Positions 52,401 through 60,660 of a stretch of 64,000 nt of DNA are shown here, one piece after another; within the stretch, counting starts at the first letter, position 1, and each line of letters begins with the position of its first letter. The stretch lies in NCBI RefSeq assembly GCF_023520795.1, contig NZ_CP046605.1, forward strand, positions 806,001-870,000, written 5' to 3'. A model generated the notes under the pieces. That model did no database searches. It saw only the letters and a list, made by a program, of their open reading frames with translations, and was not told where the DNA came from. Position numbers and translations under genes: made by a program. Source of the DNA: Corynebacterium accolens. GTDB taxonomy: Bacteria; Actinomycetota; Actinomycetes; Mycobacteriales; Mycobacteriaceae.

Positions 52401-52590
52401 GGTGTTCCGTGCGCGCCTCGTGATTATTGCGGGCATGTGGATCCGGCCCGGTAGGGATACCGGAATTAGGCGTGGAAGCCCCAGTGGAGGAATCACCTGT
52501 AGGCCCATCTGATTGCCGCGTCGTGGGCGGCGTGGCCTCATTACGCTCGGAATCTTTCTTCCCCAGCAGCGAGCGCAGAAAACGATTCAC
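49432..52590 (-). CDS. Acyltransferase-3/SGNH O-acetyltransferase with long disordered N-terminus
   Basis: 1,052 residues from a GTG at 52590 with GGGAG 5 bases upstream (an ATG at 52602 has no such site). Residues 1-about 420 are Gln/Lys/Arg/Pro/Ser-rich and disordered, with a block of about 12 pentapeptides of the PEQRK type. Next is an OafA-type acyltransferase-3 domain with 10-11 spans (GLDGLRGLAVIAVVLYHFFGDA, GVDMFFVLSGFLITSLL), then a periplasmic SGNH domain with GDSVMLAA, GFGTNG and DGVHP (catalytic Asp/His). The enzyme would acetylate a surface sugar or lipid; in corynebacteria trehalose mycolates are one known target of the family. The tail is presumably cytosolic. Confidence 0.88.
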   Translation of the reverse strand: MNRFLRSLLGKKDSERNEATPPTTRQSDGPTGDSSTGASTPNSGIPTGPDPHARNNHEARTEHQPPTSNAQDGTKSSHAQPTDPTRGFARQSRQVGNPTPQDKKPSRNQGAQTPKSATAKGSAQDKQNNSAQKKTGAKPHQQVKPATPKNPQKPQQPAAETKEFPASPSGTSRASGTSGTSRTSTSAGSKNSSRSNNSAGTPRPSDANRSTGTGTGTAKPSDDAKNSAQGTTEFPAQQSWPAQRPEQRKPEQRKTEQSKAEPRKPEQRKPGQRTSGQQQPVQREQEQREQEQRQQEQRPPEQRKSAPHQPEQQASGSGRPQAEQRKPAHKPASAQEQESGIPAGEKAAAMGASQPQRIPAEQTAREHQPAAVQAGKQSSPHDTQDANKSKYPLQNQQNDSEVLAVPPEDKNVRKKRHARLRQVKGLDGLRGLAVIAVVLYHFFGDALPGGYLGVDMFFVLSGFLITSLLVREYRTSGTISLKDFWVRRFRRILPAAVAVLVFCTAIVAWIGGDLAVGLRQQFFGTLFFVNNWTQIATSQSYFADNEVQVFAHYWSLAVEEQFYLIWPLLILVIFRASSRQPRRLPAVVASVLGLASFAAMWFIFTPGEDPTRVYYGTDTHAFGLLTGAVLSLLMTSTKSDPHADSWAASGKVETRAAGIIGFLALIGYVAQLFLMPDDAEFTYRGGLFLTSILGALMVWGVIHEYGPMTPLFRTKVMRWFGQRSFSLYLWHWPVIMILEALFHGNQNSENTWILGIVAVPISLILSEISYQFIENPFRRGGYKKTWKNYWAARPSFSELKDGFGKAMWPVVPFLVVASLIGVVYGVVNSSDKTELEQQLDQLQQQNQNNNPVPPEAAAPSTPPAEDKEDDAKKEDDTKTRPMPQGTNITAIGDSVMLAASDALSQRFPGIYIDAEESRHYASGIQILQQMKNAGTLRDTVFLGFGTNGAAQPNQISQAMDIIGEDHTVVMVVPYGDREWMAQSQKDVIDAAKEYDNAYIADWCGYAKNNPEMLYSDGVHPLPEGASGYSDAFYNALKQYSKYDKSVSSQCQA

Positions 52591-52729
52591 GTGAACTCCC
52601 ATTGCACTACGAAAATGTACTAGTCGGCCAATTTTAGACCGCGAGAAGCGCCATTACCCAAAGTAGAGAGCACGGCGTGGCGCGGGAAATTGGCAATGTT
52701 TTGGCGGATAGATGGTGAAAGAAGAGAGT

Positions 52730-53527
52730 CTAATCCTGTTGGCTGTCAAAAAGCTGATTCAGCACTGTCAGCACCCCATACTCGGTATTGGGCGGGGCGA
52801 TGGTATCGGCAATCGCCTTGAGCTTAGGATGCGCATTGTCCATGGCAATGGCGGTTCCGGCGGCTTGGAGGAGTTCGAAATCGTTGAGGAAGTCTCCAAA
52901 AGCCGCGGTGCGAGATTGGGAGATATCCAGCAGCGACGCCATGGTTTCTAGCGCCACGCCCTTATTTACCCCGGCCGCCATGACATCGAGCCACACCGCC
53001 CCAGATACCGCGATATTGTGCTCAGGCACGGCCTCACGCAGCGGTTCGTGGAGGTGCCTTTCGCTGCCATCGGCGCAGAAGGCGGCGATTTTGATGATCT
53101 CCTCATCGAGCAGATCATGGAGATCATCTACCCAGCTGATGGATTTATAGTATTTGGAGATCTCGGCGGAGGCTTGGCTGTCGATGCCCCTTTCCACAAA
53201 CGCCGTAGCTGGCGTACACAGCACCACGGTGTGGGGTTGGGACACCGCGTCGAGCGCCGCTACCGCAGCGCGGACGGCCGATGACGGCAGGGGAGTGGTG
53301 CTCAGCAGCTCGTTATTGTGCACGACCACGGAGCCATTTTCTGCAATAAAGGTCTCCTCATGAGGAAACATCTGTTGCAGGGTGGCGAGCTGGCGCCCAG
53401 ATGCCGGAACGAGGGTGACGCCGAGCTCGGTTGCGCGCTGGCTGGTCGCCGCGAATCCTGGCGGCAAGTCGCCGTTTCCATCGAGCAGGGTGCCGTCCAT
53501 GTCTAGGGCGATAAGCTGTGGAAGCAA
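52730..53527 (-). CDS. HAD-superfamily (Cof-type, IIB) phosphatase
   Basis: 265 residues. Motif I IALDMDGTLLDGNG has both catalytic Asp; motif II PASGRQ, motif III as the Lys in VNKGVAL, motif IV in AAFGDFLNDFELL. The Cof-type cap is at about 85-185. These enzymes remove phosphate from sugar phosphates, PLP or flavin precursors; the substrate is not predictable. It is divergent from the hydrolase gene at 53596. Confidence 0.9.
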   Translation of the reverse strand: MLPQLIALDMDGTLLDGNGDLPPGFAATSQRATELGVTLVPASGRQLATLQQMFPHEETFIAENGSVVVHNNELLSTTPLPSSAVRAAVAALDAVSQPHTVVLCTPATAFVERGIDSQASAEISKYYKSISWVDDLHDLLDEEIIKIAAFCADGSERHLHEPLREAVPEHNIAVSGAVWLDVMAAGVNKGVALETMASLLDISQSRTAAFGDFLNDFELLQAAGTAIAMDNAHPKLKAIADTIAPPNTEYGVLTVLNQLFDSQQD

Positions 53528-53595
53528 AATTAAGACCTATCTGTGAAGTCGCAAACGGTAGCTAGGTGCATGAGTTGTGTGTCACAATAGAGGAT

Positions 53596-54630
53596 ATGAC
53601 TAATGATGCACCTATCGTGTCCTCAATCCGCAACCATACCGGAGTCATTGAGCTCAACCGCCCAAAGGCTCTCAACTCTCTCAGCCCAGAAATGATCGAT
53701 CTCATCGCCGCTGCCTTGGATAAGTGGCGGGGTGATGACGAGGTAGAGCAGGTCCTTTTGACCTCTACCAATCCTAAGGCCTATTGCGCGGGTGGCGATG
53801 TCCGTATGGCTCGCGATGGCATCGTCGACGGCAAGTACGACGAGGTCGATGACTTCTTCGCCTCGGAGTACACCCTCAACGGGGATATTGCGGAATACCC
53901 TAAGCCGGTCATCGCGCTGGTGGATGGCATCGCTATGGGTGGCGGCCTTGGTGTCTCCGCGCACGGCTCGCACTGCGTGGTCACGGACAAGACCTTCGCC
54001 TCCATGCCGGAGATGAATATTGGCTATGTCACGGATGTGGGCATGGCCTATGCCTCCCAAAACGCGGTGGGCACGCGCGGTAAGGCCTCGCCAGAGCTCG
54101 CAAAGTTCTGGGGTATTACCGGCTACCGCATGTACGCCGCAGACCTCGTGTGGAGCGGGCTGGCCACTGACTACGTAAAAGACGGCGATGCGTTTGCCAG
54201 CGACGTCATTGATAAGGGCATTGATGCCGCGCTGGAACAGCACTCCGTGCAGCCAGAAGATGAGGCCCCGCTTGCAGAGCTCATCGAGGGGATCGAGGCC
54301 AGCTTCTGCCACGATTCCTGGCAGGACATCACCGCGGCCGCTAAGGAATACCCGGAGCTGAAGGAGCTGGTGGATAAGCTCACCGCGCAGGCCTGCCCGA
54401 CCTCCATCGTGGCCGCGCTGGAGCTCTACCGGGCAGAGGCGCAGTGCTCGAGCATTCGCGATGCCCTCGAGCTGGAAAAGAAACTGGGCGCTTATATGTA
54501 TCGCCGCGATGACTTTTCCGATGGCGTGCGCGCGGTATTGGTAGATAAATCCAATGACGCGGCCTTTAACCCCGCAAGCGTCGCGGAGGTGGATGTAGAC
54601 GCCATCCGCGGCGTATTAGCTAAAGGTTAA
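53596..54630 (+). CDS. Enoyl-CoA hydratase/isomerase family, 3-hydroxyisobutyryl-CoA hydrolase-like
   Basis: 344 residues from the ATG at 53596. Crotonase fold: GVIELNRPKALNSLSPEMIDLI, AYCAGGDVRMA (oxyanion hole), GIAMGGGLGVSAHGSHCVVTDKTFASMPEMNIGYVTDVGMAY. The GGGLGVSAHG segment and the length (longer than simple hydratases) fit HIBCH-type hydrolases of valine degradation. Other valine-pathway genes are not near, so a different short-chain acyl-CoA is possible. Its 3' end overlaps the convergent DUF6882 gene by 11 bases. Confidence 0.87.
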   Translation: MTNDAPIVSSIRNHTGVIELNRPKALNSLSPEMIDLIAAALDKWRGDDEVEQVLLTSTNPKAYCAGGDVRMARDGIVDGKYDEVDDFFASEYTLNGDIAEYPKPVIALVDGIAMGGGLGVSAHGSHCVVTDKTFASMPEMNIGYVTDVGMAYASQNAVGTRGKASPELAKFWGITGYRMYAADLVWSGLATDYVKDGDAFASDVIDKGIDAALEQHSVQPEDEAPLAELIEGIEASFCHDSWQDITAAAKEYPELKELVDKLTAQACPTSIVAALELYRAEAQCSSIRDALELEKKLGAYMYRRDDFSDGVRAVLVDKSNDAAFNPASVAEVDVDAIRGVLAKG

Positions 54631-55801
54631 TCCCGCGAAAGGAGGCGTAGGCCGATCGAGCCTGCGCCTCATTGATCTCTCGGGGTGGGGTAGCCGCCAG
54701 CGTTGCTTCCGTGGCCGCGGACGTGGGCTGGGGCAAATGCAGCGCTTCGGAATCGAGGAGGACGAGGCCGACGCGGCCATCGGCAAGCGTGGCGCCCACC
54801 AGCGTCCACATGCCCAGGATGGGCAGGGCTAGCTGCGGTACCTGCCGGGCGCGCGCGTAGTCCAGTGGCAGCGCGGGCCGGATCAGCGCCGGTACCCGGT
54901 GATCGATGCCGAAGCGGTACAGGTTCGCGGCAGCCTGCGCGGCTGCGGTGTCCTTGACCGCGGGATCGGCCCACGCCCACAGGAATCGTTCCTCCGAAAT
55001 GGTGGCGATGAGTACCGCCGTGGCCTCGGCCTTGCCGCCAGAGTAGCGAATCTCCGCCGTGGCCGCGTCCGCGTTGAGGTGCACCGTGGCCTCCGGGAAA
55101 TTGCCCTGGAAATACAGCTGGTGCTCCATGCCGTAATAGAAAGCATCCTCGATAATGCGGGTATCCTTCATGCCCGGCTCGATTGCCGTGATCTGCGGCG
55201 CACCCAGTGCTCTAGAAAAATGCAGCGTCGTTCCATCGGAATAATGCTCGGCAGACTCCGCAGGGGAGCCCGCGCCAGTCTCTGCGAGCGTAATGCCCAA
55301 GTGGTGGGCGAGTTCGTGCACCGCGCGCTGCTCATCAATGTCCGGCGCGCTGCGGCGAATGCCTGCTGCAATGCTGGTGGGAAAGTCGAGGCGCGGATGG
55401 AAATCCACGGCGATGATCGCCTCATGATCGCCTTGCCGTGCCCGCAGCACCGGGGCATTGCCGGCCAGGAGGCGGGCGAGGGGGATAAACTTCGCCGGAT
55501 CATCCCCGCCCTGCGGCAGGTCAGCCTCCGCCTGCATCGCCCACCGCCAGGCCGGCGAGCCGGCGCGATCGATGACGGCGATGCGTGTGCCCCGGAAGTC
55601 TTTGACGCTGGAGGACGAGCTGCAGCGGATTTCCACGGGCTGATTGCGGGTGAGGTGGCCCTCGGCATCCGTTGAGGGGGTGAGGAAATTAAATTCCACA
55701 TCGGTGGTATCGCCCAAGCGGGCCCGGAAGGCGGCGTCAAGGCCCGCCTGAATAAAGCAGGCATCGCGGGTGGCCTGGGCAAGTGAATTTGAAGTATCCA
55801 T
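54620..55801 (-). CDS. DUF6882-type protein of unknown function
   Basis: 393 residues, no signal peptide or membrane span. Two parts are visible: residues about 1-215 (DEQRAVHELAHHLGITLAE is His-rich, resembling but not matching a metalloprotease HExxH) and about 215-393 with the DUF6882 style ERFLWAWADPA. The second half continues LPILGMWTLVGATLADGRVGLVLLD. No activity can be assigned. It is followed 25 bases on its 5' side by the TetR/MMPL operon in the same direction. Confidence 0.7.
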   Translation of the reverse strand: MDTSNSLAQATRDACFIQAGLDAAFRARLGDTTDVEFNFLTPSTDAEGHLTRNQPVEIRCSSSSSVKDFRGTRIAVIDRAGSPAWRWAMQAEADLPQGGDDPAKFIPLARLLAGNAPVLRARQGDHEAIIAVDFHPRLDFPTSIAAGIRRSAPDIDEQRAVHELAHHLGITLAETGAGSPAESAEHYSDGTTLHFSRALGAPQITAIEPGMKDTRIIEDAFYYGMEHQLYFQGNFPEATVHLNADAATAEIRYSGGKAEATAVLIATISEERFLWAWADPAVKDTAAAQAAANLYRFGIDHRVPALIRPALPLDYARARQVPQLALPILGMWTLVGATLADGRVGLVLLDSEALHLPQPTSAATEATLAATPPREINEAQARSAYASFRGINL

Positions 55802-55826
55802 AATTGCTTACGAGGATACTGAAACC

Positions 55827-56426
55827 TCAGGCAAGGCCGCGCAGGGTGGCAAAGGCGTGGTGCACCAACTCGTCGCGTTCCTGCTTGCTAGGGGGCTTGC
55901 CGCCTTCGCAGCGCCTTTTCAGCTCTTGCTGGCAGGCATTGCCGGTGCTGCCGCACGCGTTCAAGATGACGGTGAGCTCGAAGGTCGAATATTCGGGGTA
56001 GCGCTCTTGAAAAGCAGCGATGATCCTGTGGGTGACGCTATCGAATTTCTTCTTTTCCTCGGCGGTGTGGCTGAGGTTTTCCATCGCCTCACCGATTTTG
56101 AACAGGCTGTGCAGCGAGCGCAGCTCCATGTATTCGTTGTCGAGGGCATCAATGAGCGTTAATTCCAAGACCGAAGAGATGGGCTCGCCGGGAAAGGCGG
56201 TGGGAATATCCGCCGCGAATGCCTCGAGGACATCCGCGGTGTAGTGCAAGAGGGAATCCGCCACCGAAGAAAAATAATTGTGGAATGTGCGCGGGGAGAC
56301 CCCGACGGCGCTGGTGATACCTGAGACCGTGACCGCCTCAGCGCCGCCGTCCAAGGCGAGGCGGGCCGCGGCATCAGACATGGCCTGGCGCGTTGCTCGC
56401 TTCTTGGATTCGCGCAAACTAGTCAC
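55827..56426 (-). CDS. TetR-family repressor of the MMPL gene
   Basis: 199 residues. The helix-turn-helix is at about 14-58 (AMSDAAARLALDGGAEAVTVSGITSAVGVSPRTFHNYF); the rest is a variable ligand domain. The gene overlaps the MMPL stop by 8 bases, so transporter and regulator are made from one mRNA. Two 15-bp palindromes cover the promoter of the operon (58847-58861 and 58866-58880), the likely operators. The inducer is unknown. Confidence 0.88.
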   Translation of the reverse strand: MTSLRESKKRATRQAMSDAAARLALDGGAEAVTVSGITSAVGVSPRTFHNYFSSVADSLLHYTADVLEAFAADIPTAFPGEPISSVLELTLIDALDNEYMELRSLHSLFKIGEAMENLSHTAEEKKKFDSVTHRIIAAFQERYPEYSTFELTVILNACGSTGNACQQELKRRCEGGKPPSKQERDELVHHAFATLRGLA

Positions 56427-58797
56427 GATGAACCTTTCCTACCTTGTCGTGCTGAAAGTGCAGAAGCGCCTCGCGCTCCTTGTGCAGGGCTTCGCCCTCG
56501 ATATCCATATTAGGCACGATCTTATTCAACCACTTGGGCAACCACCACGCCTTGTCTCCTAGAAGGAACATGGTGGCGGGGATGACCATCATGCGGATAA
56601 CGAAGGCATCGATAAGCACGCCCATAGCCAGGACAAAGCCCATGGTCTTGATGAATGGCTCGTCCATCAAGATGAAGGCTGCGAAGACCGAAATCATGAT
56701 GAGTGCTGCTGCCGTGACCACGCGCGCGCCGTGCTTAAAGCCATTCGAGGTCGCGTTGGCAGCGGTCTTGCCGCTGACGTAGCCCTCGCGCATGCGGGTG
56801 ACCAAGAAGACCTGATAGTCCATGGCCAGGCCAAAGGTCAGGCCGATGAGCATGATGGGCAGGAAGGATAGCAGCGGCTGCGGGTCGTTGACGAGGCCGA
56901 ACATGCCCTCTTGCCAGATGCAGACGGTAATACCGAAGGTGGCGGCCACGGACAGCCCGTAGCCTGCGGCGGCGATGAGCGGGACCCAGATGGAGCGGAA
57001 GACCAGCATCAACACGATGAAGGCAAGGCCCAAGACGATGGCCACATAGGGAACAAGCACGCTATTGAGCCGCTCAGAAATATCGTCGAAGATCGGGGTG
57101 ATGCCGGTAATGCCGTAGGAACCGCCGGTCTTAGAAAATTCGCCCTGATACTCGCGCAGGCGCTCCAAGGTCTCGGTGGTTTCCTCATCGGTCGCACCTG
57201 TCGTCGGCGTGATCATGATCTGGGCGGCATCGCCGTTGTCCGTGGTTTGCACGATCTGGGCGTTATCCACGCCCTCGGTGTCATTGAACTTGTGGAGCAG
57301 ATCCTGGAAGGCCGGCATGCGGTCTTGCTCGGAGACGTCTTCCACATTCACAAAGGCGATCATCGGGGCATTGCGGCCGGGGCCAAAGGCCTCTTCAGAC
57401 ATCTCGTAGGCCTCGCGCTGCGGGGTGCCGGGTTGAGCGGAGCCATCGGTAGGCATGGCCAGGCGCATATTCGCAAACGGGATGGCCAGGATGGCCAGCA
57501 TGATAACGCCCACGCCCAGGTGCAGCCACGGGTGGGCGCGCACGCGGCGGACCCAGCGCAGACCCATGGTGGGCTTCTCGTCCTCGGGGTCTGGAACCTT
57601 GGGGCCGGGCACGCGCCCGGCGAAGATCTTGGTGCCCAGCAGGCCCAGCACGGCGGGGATAAAGGTATTGGCCACAAGCACGGCGATGACCACGGTTCCG
57701 GCGGCGGCGATAGCCATGGTGGACAGGAACGGAATGCCGATAATGGTCAGGGCCGCCAGCGCGATGACCACGGTGGTACCGGCAAAGACAACGGAGCCGC
57801 CGGCGGTGCCCAGCGCCATGCCCATGGCGTGGGCGCGGGTGCCCTTATCCATCTTCTTCAGTTGCTTAGCCAGTTCCTTTGGCGTCAGGTTATTTAAGCC
57901 CGAGGAGGTGATGAGCTCATTGCGGAAGCGGTTGACAATGAAGAGGGCGTAGTCGATGCCCACGGCCAGGCCGATCATGGAGGCCAGCGTCGGGGTCATA
58001 TCGGAGACGGTATCGGTAAAGATGGTGGCCAGCTGCACGCCGAGGATGCCAATGCCCACGCCGATGACGGCGGAAATCAGCGGCATGCCGGCAGCTACGA
58101 AGGAGCCGAAGGTCACCAGCAGCACGATGGCGGCGACCACCATGCCGATGAGTTCGGCGCTGCCATTCATGCCGGCATCGGCCATCGCGAAGGCATTGCC
58201 CTGGTACTTAACGGAAAGGCCTTCGCCGTCGTGCTGGTGCAGGACATCCGTGACCGCAGCCATATCGTCATCATTGATGTCCATGACATCAGCGGCATCG
58301 AAGGCGATGGTGACGGAGCCGGTGGTCTTGTCCTCGCTGAGCGGAGACAGTTGCTGCAGGTTCTTCGCAACCTGCTCTTCGGGCATGCCCTGTGCCCGCA
58401 TCTGCTCGCCCATCTGCTTTTCCATGCCGGCGGCGGCGAGGACCGGGCTGACCAACTCATCCTCATTCTTTAGCGCACCGGTGTCTTTGAGGTCTTGGAG
58501 CAGCTTGTCGATGCCCCCGGCAACAGCGTCATCGCTTAGCTCCTTGCCCGCAGGGGCTTGGATGACCACGGTGCCCTCCGGGGCGCTCATGGCATCGGTA
58601 TCTTGATCGAAGTGCTCCATCATCTCTTCTTGAGTGGTGGTGGAGTCCATCTCCGGCATGGCGAAGTTGGGGTTCGGGGTTTTGGCAAAGCCGGCGGTGA
58701 GGCCAACCATCGCCACTAAGACGATGAGCCAGAAGGCGAGGAAGGGCCATACCGTGCGGTAGGACCAGCTTCCCAGCCGGTAGAGGAATTTGGACAT
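56419..58797 (-). CDS. MMPL-family RND transporter
   Basis: 792 residues. Twelve spans in two sets, each after a large extracytoplasmic loop. The MMPL cores LASMIGLAVGIDYALFIVNRFRNEL and LIGLTFGLAMDYQVFLVTRMREGY hold the Asp and Tyr pairs (GxDY, MDY) of proton relay. These proteins export lipids or drugs; in corynebacteria CmpL proteins move trehalose mycolates. Linkage to a TetR gene suggests an inducible efflux role rather than core mycolate export. A -35 TTGCAC, 18-bp spacer and -10 TAGACT precede the gene. Confidence 0.92.
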   Translation of the reverse strand: MSKFLYRLGSWSYRTVWPFLAFWLIVLVAMVGLTAGFAKTPNPNFAMPEMDSTTTQEEMMEHFDQDTDAMSAPEGTVVIQAPAGKELSDDAVAGGIDKLLQDLKDTGALKNEDELVSPVLAAAGMEKQMGEQMRAQGMPEEQVAKNLQQLSPLSEDKTTGSVTIAFDAADVMDINDDDMAAVTDVLHQHDGEGLSVKYQGNAFAMADAGMNGSAELIGMVVAAIVLLVTFGSFVAAGMPLISAVIGVGIGILGVQLATIFTDTVSDMTPTLASMIGLAVGIDYALFIVNRFRNELITSSGLNNLTPKELAKQLKKMDKGTRAHAMGMALGTAGGSVVFAGTTVVIALAALTIIGIPFLSTMAIAAAGTVVIAVLVANTFIPAVLGLLGTKIFAGRVPGPKVPDPEDEKPTMGLRWVRRVRAHPWLHLGVGVIMLAILAIPFANMRLAMPTDGSAQPGTPQREAYEMSEEAFGPGRNAPMIAFVNVEDVSEQDRMPAFQDLLHKFNDTEGVDNAQIVQTTDNGDAAQIMITPTTGATDEETTETLERLREYQGEFSKTGGSYGITGITPIFDDISERLNSVLVPYVAIVLGLAFIVLMLVFRSIWVPLIAAAGYGLSVAATFGITVCIWQEGMFGLVNDPQPLLSFLPIMLIGLTFGLAMDYQVFLVTRMREGYVSGKTAANATSNGFKHGARVVTAAALIMISVFAAFILMDEPFIKTMGFVLAMGVLIDAFVIRMMVIPATMFLLGDKAWWLPKWLNKIVPNMDIEGEALHKEREALLHFQHDKVGKVHRD

Positions 58798-58846
58798 GGG
58801 CGAGCTCCTTTATGAGTGAGAGAGGTGGGCGCTGCTTCTAAAATCG

Positions 58847-58881
58847 TGCATAGTCTATGCAATCCTGCACATGTGGTGCAA
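58847..58881 (-). promoter_or_regulatory. Promoter and twin operators of the MMPL-TetR operon
   Basis: Minus-strand -35 TTGCAC (58876-58881) and -10 TAGACT (58852-58857) have an 18-bp spacer. TGCATAG-T-CTATGCA (58847-58861) overlays the -10, and TGCAC-ATGTG-GTGCA (58866-58880) overlays the -35. Both have 15-bp dyad symmetry and share a TGCA edge, as expected for two sites of one TetR dimer. Binding would block transcription of the transporter and its regulator. Confidence 0.65.
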
Positions 58882-58981
58882 AATAAGGTGCAGGTGGGCA
58901 TAGTAGCTCTTTAATGTGACCTATAACCCACGCGCGGCCAGAAAGCACAGGGCGGCGGGAAGGATAGGTAGACTATCGCGC

Positions 58982-59635
58982 ATGATTCACGCGGTAAGTT
59001 TCGCCCTCTTGGATTCGGTCAATGCCTTGCTCATTGGCATCCTTGTAGCCATCGGCATCATGCTCCCGCGCGGGAAGTACCGCTGGATCGCAGGCCTGGT
59101 CATCCTGGGCGACTGGCTGGGCGTTCTCGCCGCTGCGGCCGTGGTGATGTTCGTCCTTTTGGGCGTGCGCGAACAGATCGCGGCCATCTTGGAGTCACCG
59201 ATTGCCGGCGGCATCCTCATTATCGTCGGCATCGCACTGGCCTTTGGCGCCTGGCACTCCCAAGGCAAACCCAATGCCTTGATCGGGCGCATGCTGCAGC
59301 CGCTGCGCACGCCTTCCATCACCACCGTGCTGATCGGCTTCGTGATGGGCGTGGTCCAATCGCTGACCTCCGTGCCGTTTTATTTCGGCCTCATGTTCTT
59401 GGCCACCCAGGATCTATCGCTCGCCGCCCAATACGGCGGCCTCTTGTGGTACGCCACCCTGGCGCTGTCCCTGCCGGTGATCTGCGGGCTTTTCATCGCC
59501 GTGGTGCGCGCCCACCCAGACTCAGCTGCGGGGCGAGTCTTTGCGGCGGCGCGCGAAAACAGCACGCGGGTCACGCTCATCGGCGGCTATATCGTCGCCG
59601 TCTTCCTCATCATCATGGGTGTCGTGAACCTATAG
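58982..59635 (+). CDS. Integral membrane protein, GAP/LysE-like
   Basis: 217 residues from the ATG at 58982; a GTG at 58916 is less likely. Six hydrophobic segments: AVSFALLDSVNALLIGILVAIGIML, WIAGLVILGDWLGVLAAAAVVMFVLLGV, GGILIIVGIALAFGAW and so on. The layout resembles the actinobacterial GAP (Sap/LysE-like) exporters, but no decisive motif was recognised. TAGACT at 58969-58974 lies 7 bases before the ATG, so the mRNA is probably leaderless. It is divergent from the MMPL operon, whose operators are within about 100 bp. Confidence 0.75.
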   Translation: MIHAVSFALLDSVNALLIGILVAIGIMLPRGKYRWIAGLVILGDWLGVLAAAAVVMFVLLGVREQIAAILESPIAGGILIIVGIALAFGAWHSQGKPNALIGRMLQPLRTPSITTVLIGFVMGVVQSLTSVPFYFGLMFLATQDLSLAAQYGGLLWYATLALSLPVICGLFIAVVRAHPDSAAGRVFAAARENSTRVTLIGGYIVAVFLIIMGVVNL

Positions 59636-59642
59636 GGATGCG

Positions 59643-60182
59643 CTAGTCAAAGTAGACATCATCAAGTGCGAGCTCAGCGGCAGACTGCTGCTGAGCAAGG
59701 TCCACATAACGCGCGGCGTGTGGGATAAACGCCGCGGACTGCTCGGCGAAAAGCTCGCGGCGCACGGTGGCTGGGACGCCGGCGGCCAAAGAGCGCGCCG
59801 GGATTTCCGCGCCCTCGCGCACCAGCGCGCCGGCGGCGATGAGCGAACCGGGCCCGATGGTGGAGCGAGATAGCAGGGTAGCGGACATGCCCACTAGGCT
59901 GCCGGCACCCACGTGGGTGCCGTGGAGCATGGCCATGTGGCCTACCGTGACATCGTCTTCAAGGATGCACGGTGCCTCCCGTTCCACGTGGATAACGCTA
60001 TTGTCCTGAATATTGCACCGGCGGCCAATGCGGATGGGGCCAACATCGCCGCGCAGCACGCATCCATAAAAGACGGAAGAATCCGGGCCGATTTCCACAT
60101 CACCAATGATGGTGGCATTCGGCGCGATCCACGCGCTGCGGTGGATGCGCGGGCGTTTTCCTTGGAAGGGGTAGATAGGCAT
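59643..60182 (-). CDS. Gamma-carbonic-anhydrase-family protein (left-handed beta-helix)
   Basis: 179 residues, mostly hexapeptide repeats (IAPNATIIGDVEIGPDSSVFYGCVLRGDVGPIRIG). Zinc ligands are visible in NSVIHVE and GHMAMLHGTHVG. The family includes CaiE/YrdA/PaaY and archaeal Cam; true anhydrase activity is variable. The ATG shares bases with the stop of the upstream gene (60182-60586), indicating coupled translation. Confidence 0.88.
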   Translation of the reverse strand: MPIYPFQGKRPRIHRSAWIAPNATIIGDVEIGPDSSVFYGCVLRGDVGPIRIGRRCNIQDNSVIHVEREAPCILEDDVTVGHMAMLHGTHVGAGSLVGMSATLLSRSTIGPGSLIAAGALVREGAEIPARSLAAGVPATVRRELFAEQSAAFIPHAARYVDLAQQQSAAELALDDVYFD

Positions 60183-60586
60183 TATTCCACCACCACCGCG
60201 AGGCTGGGGGATAGCTCGTACTCGCTGGAAGTGGGGGCATCGGCAAGCGGAGTACCCGCAAGCTCTGCCTGGGAAAGCGCGCTCGCCAGTGAGGGCGTGA
60301 TGGGGATAATCCAGCCGTGCTTGGGATCTTTGACCGGCAGCACATCCTTCTTTACGGCGGGGAAATGCGCCGTGGTGGTGGGGGAGATGAGGGTTGCGGA
60401 CTCGCGCGAGGCGGCGCGCTCAGCAAGGGCCCGGGCGCCCTGCTGGCCGGTGATAATGATGATGAGCTGGCCGGCGGTCCTAATATCCAGCCGGTCCACC
60501 TGCATGGTGGTCGCCGCGGAATCGGGCCGCGCCAACTGCGGCGCCCCATTCCCGGTGAGCTTGGCAAGAGCATCCAATAATCCCAT
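60182..60586 (-). CDS. Conserved protein of unknown function
   Basis: 134 residues from the ATG at 60586 (MGLLDALAKLTGN). Soluble, with DRLDIRTAGQLIIIITGQQGARALAERA and TTAHFPAVKKDVLPVKDPKHGWIIPITPSLASAL. No family was recognised. Its stop overlaps the gamma-carbonic-anhydrase start, so the two proteins probably act together or need similar amounts. It is divergent from the patatin gene with a 74-bp gap. Confidence 0.65.
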   Translation of the reverse strand: MGLLDALAKLTGNGAPQLARPDSAATTMQVDRLDIRTAGQLIIIITGQQGARALAERAASRESATLISPTTTAHFPAVKKDVLPVKDPKHGWIIPITPSLASALSQAELAGTPLADAPTSSEYELSPSLAVVVE

Positions 60587-60660
60587 AGCGTTCAAGTCTA
60601 GCCGCGCAGTCAGGTAGCGGGTTGACCGCCGTAACATCGCCGCGCGTACTATGGGAGACC

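Noticed and set aside
51580-52512. 310-residue plus-strand frame across the acyltransferase tail
   Set aside because: It is an antisense reading of the repeat-rich tail, giving runs of Leu and Arg only.
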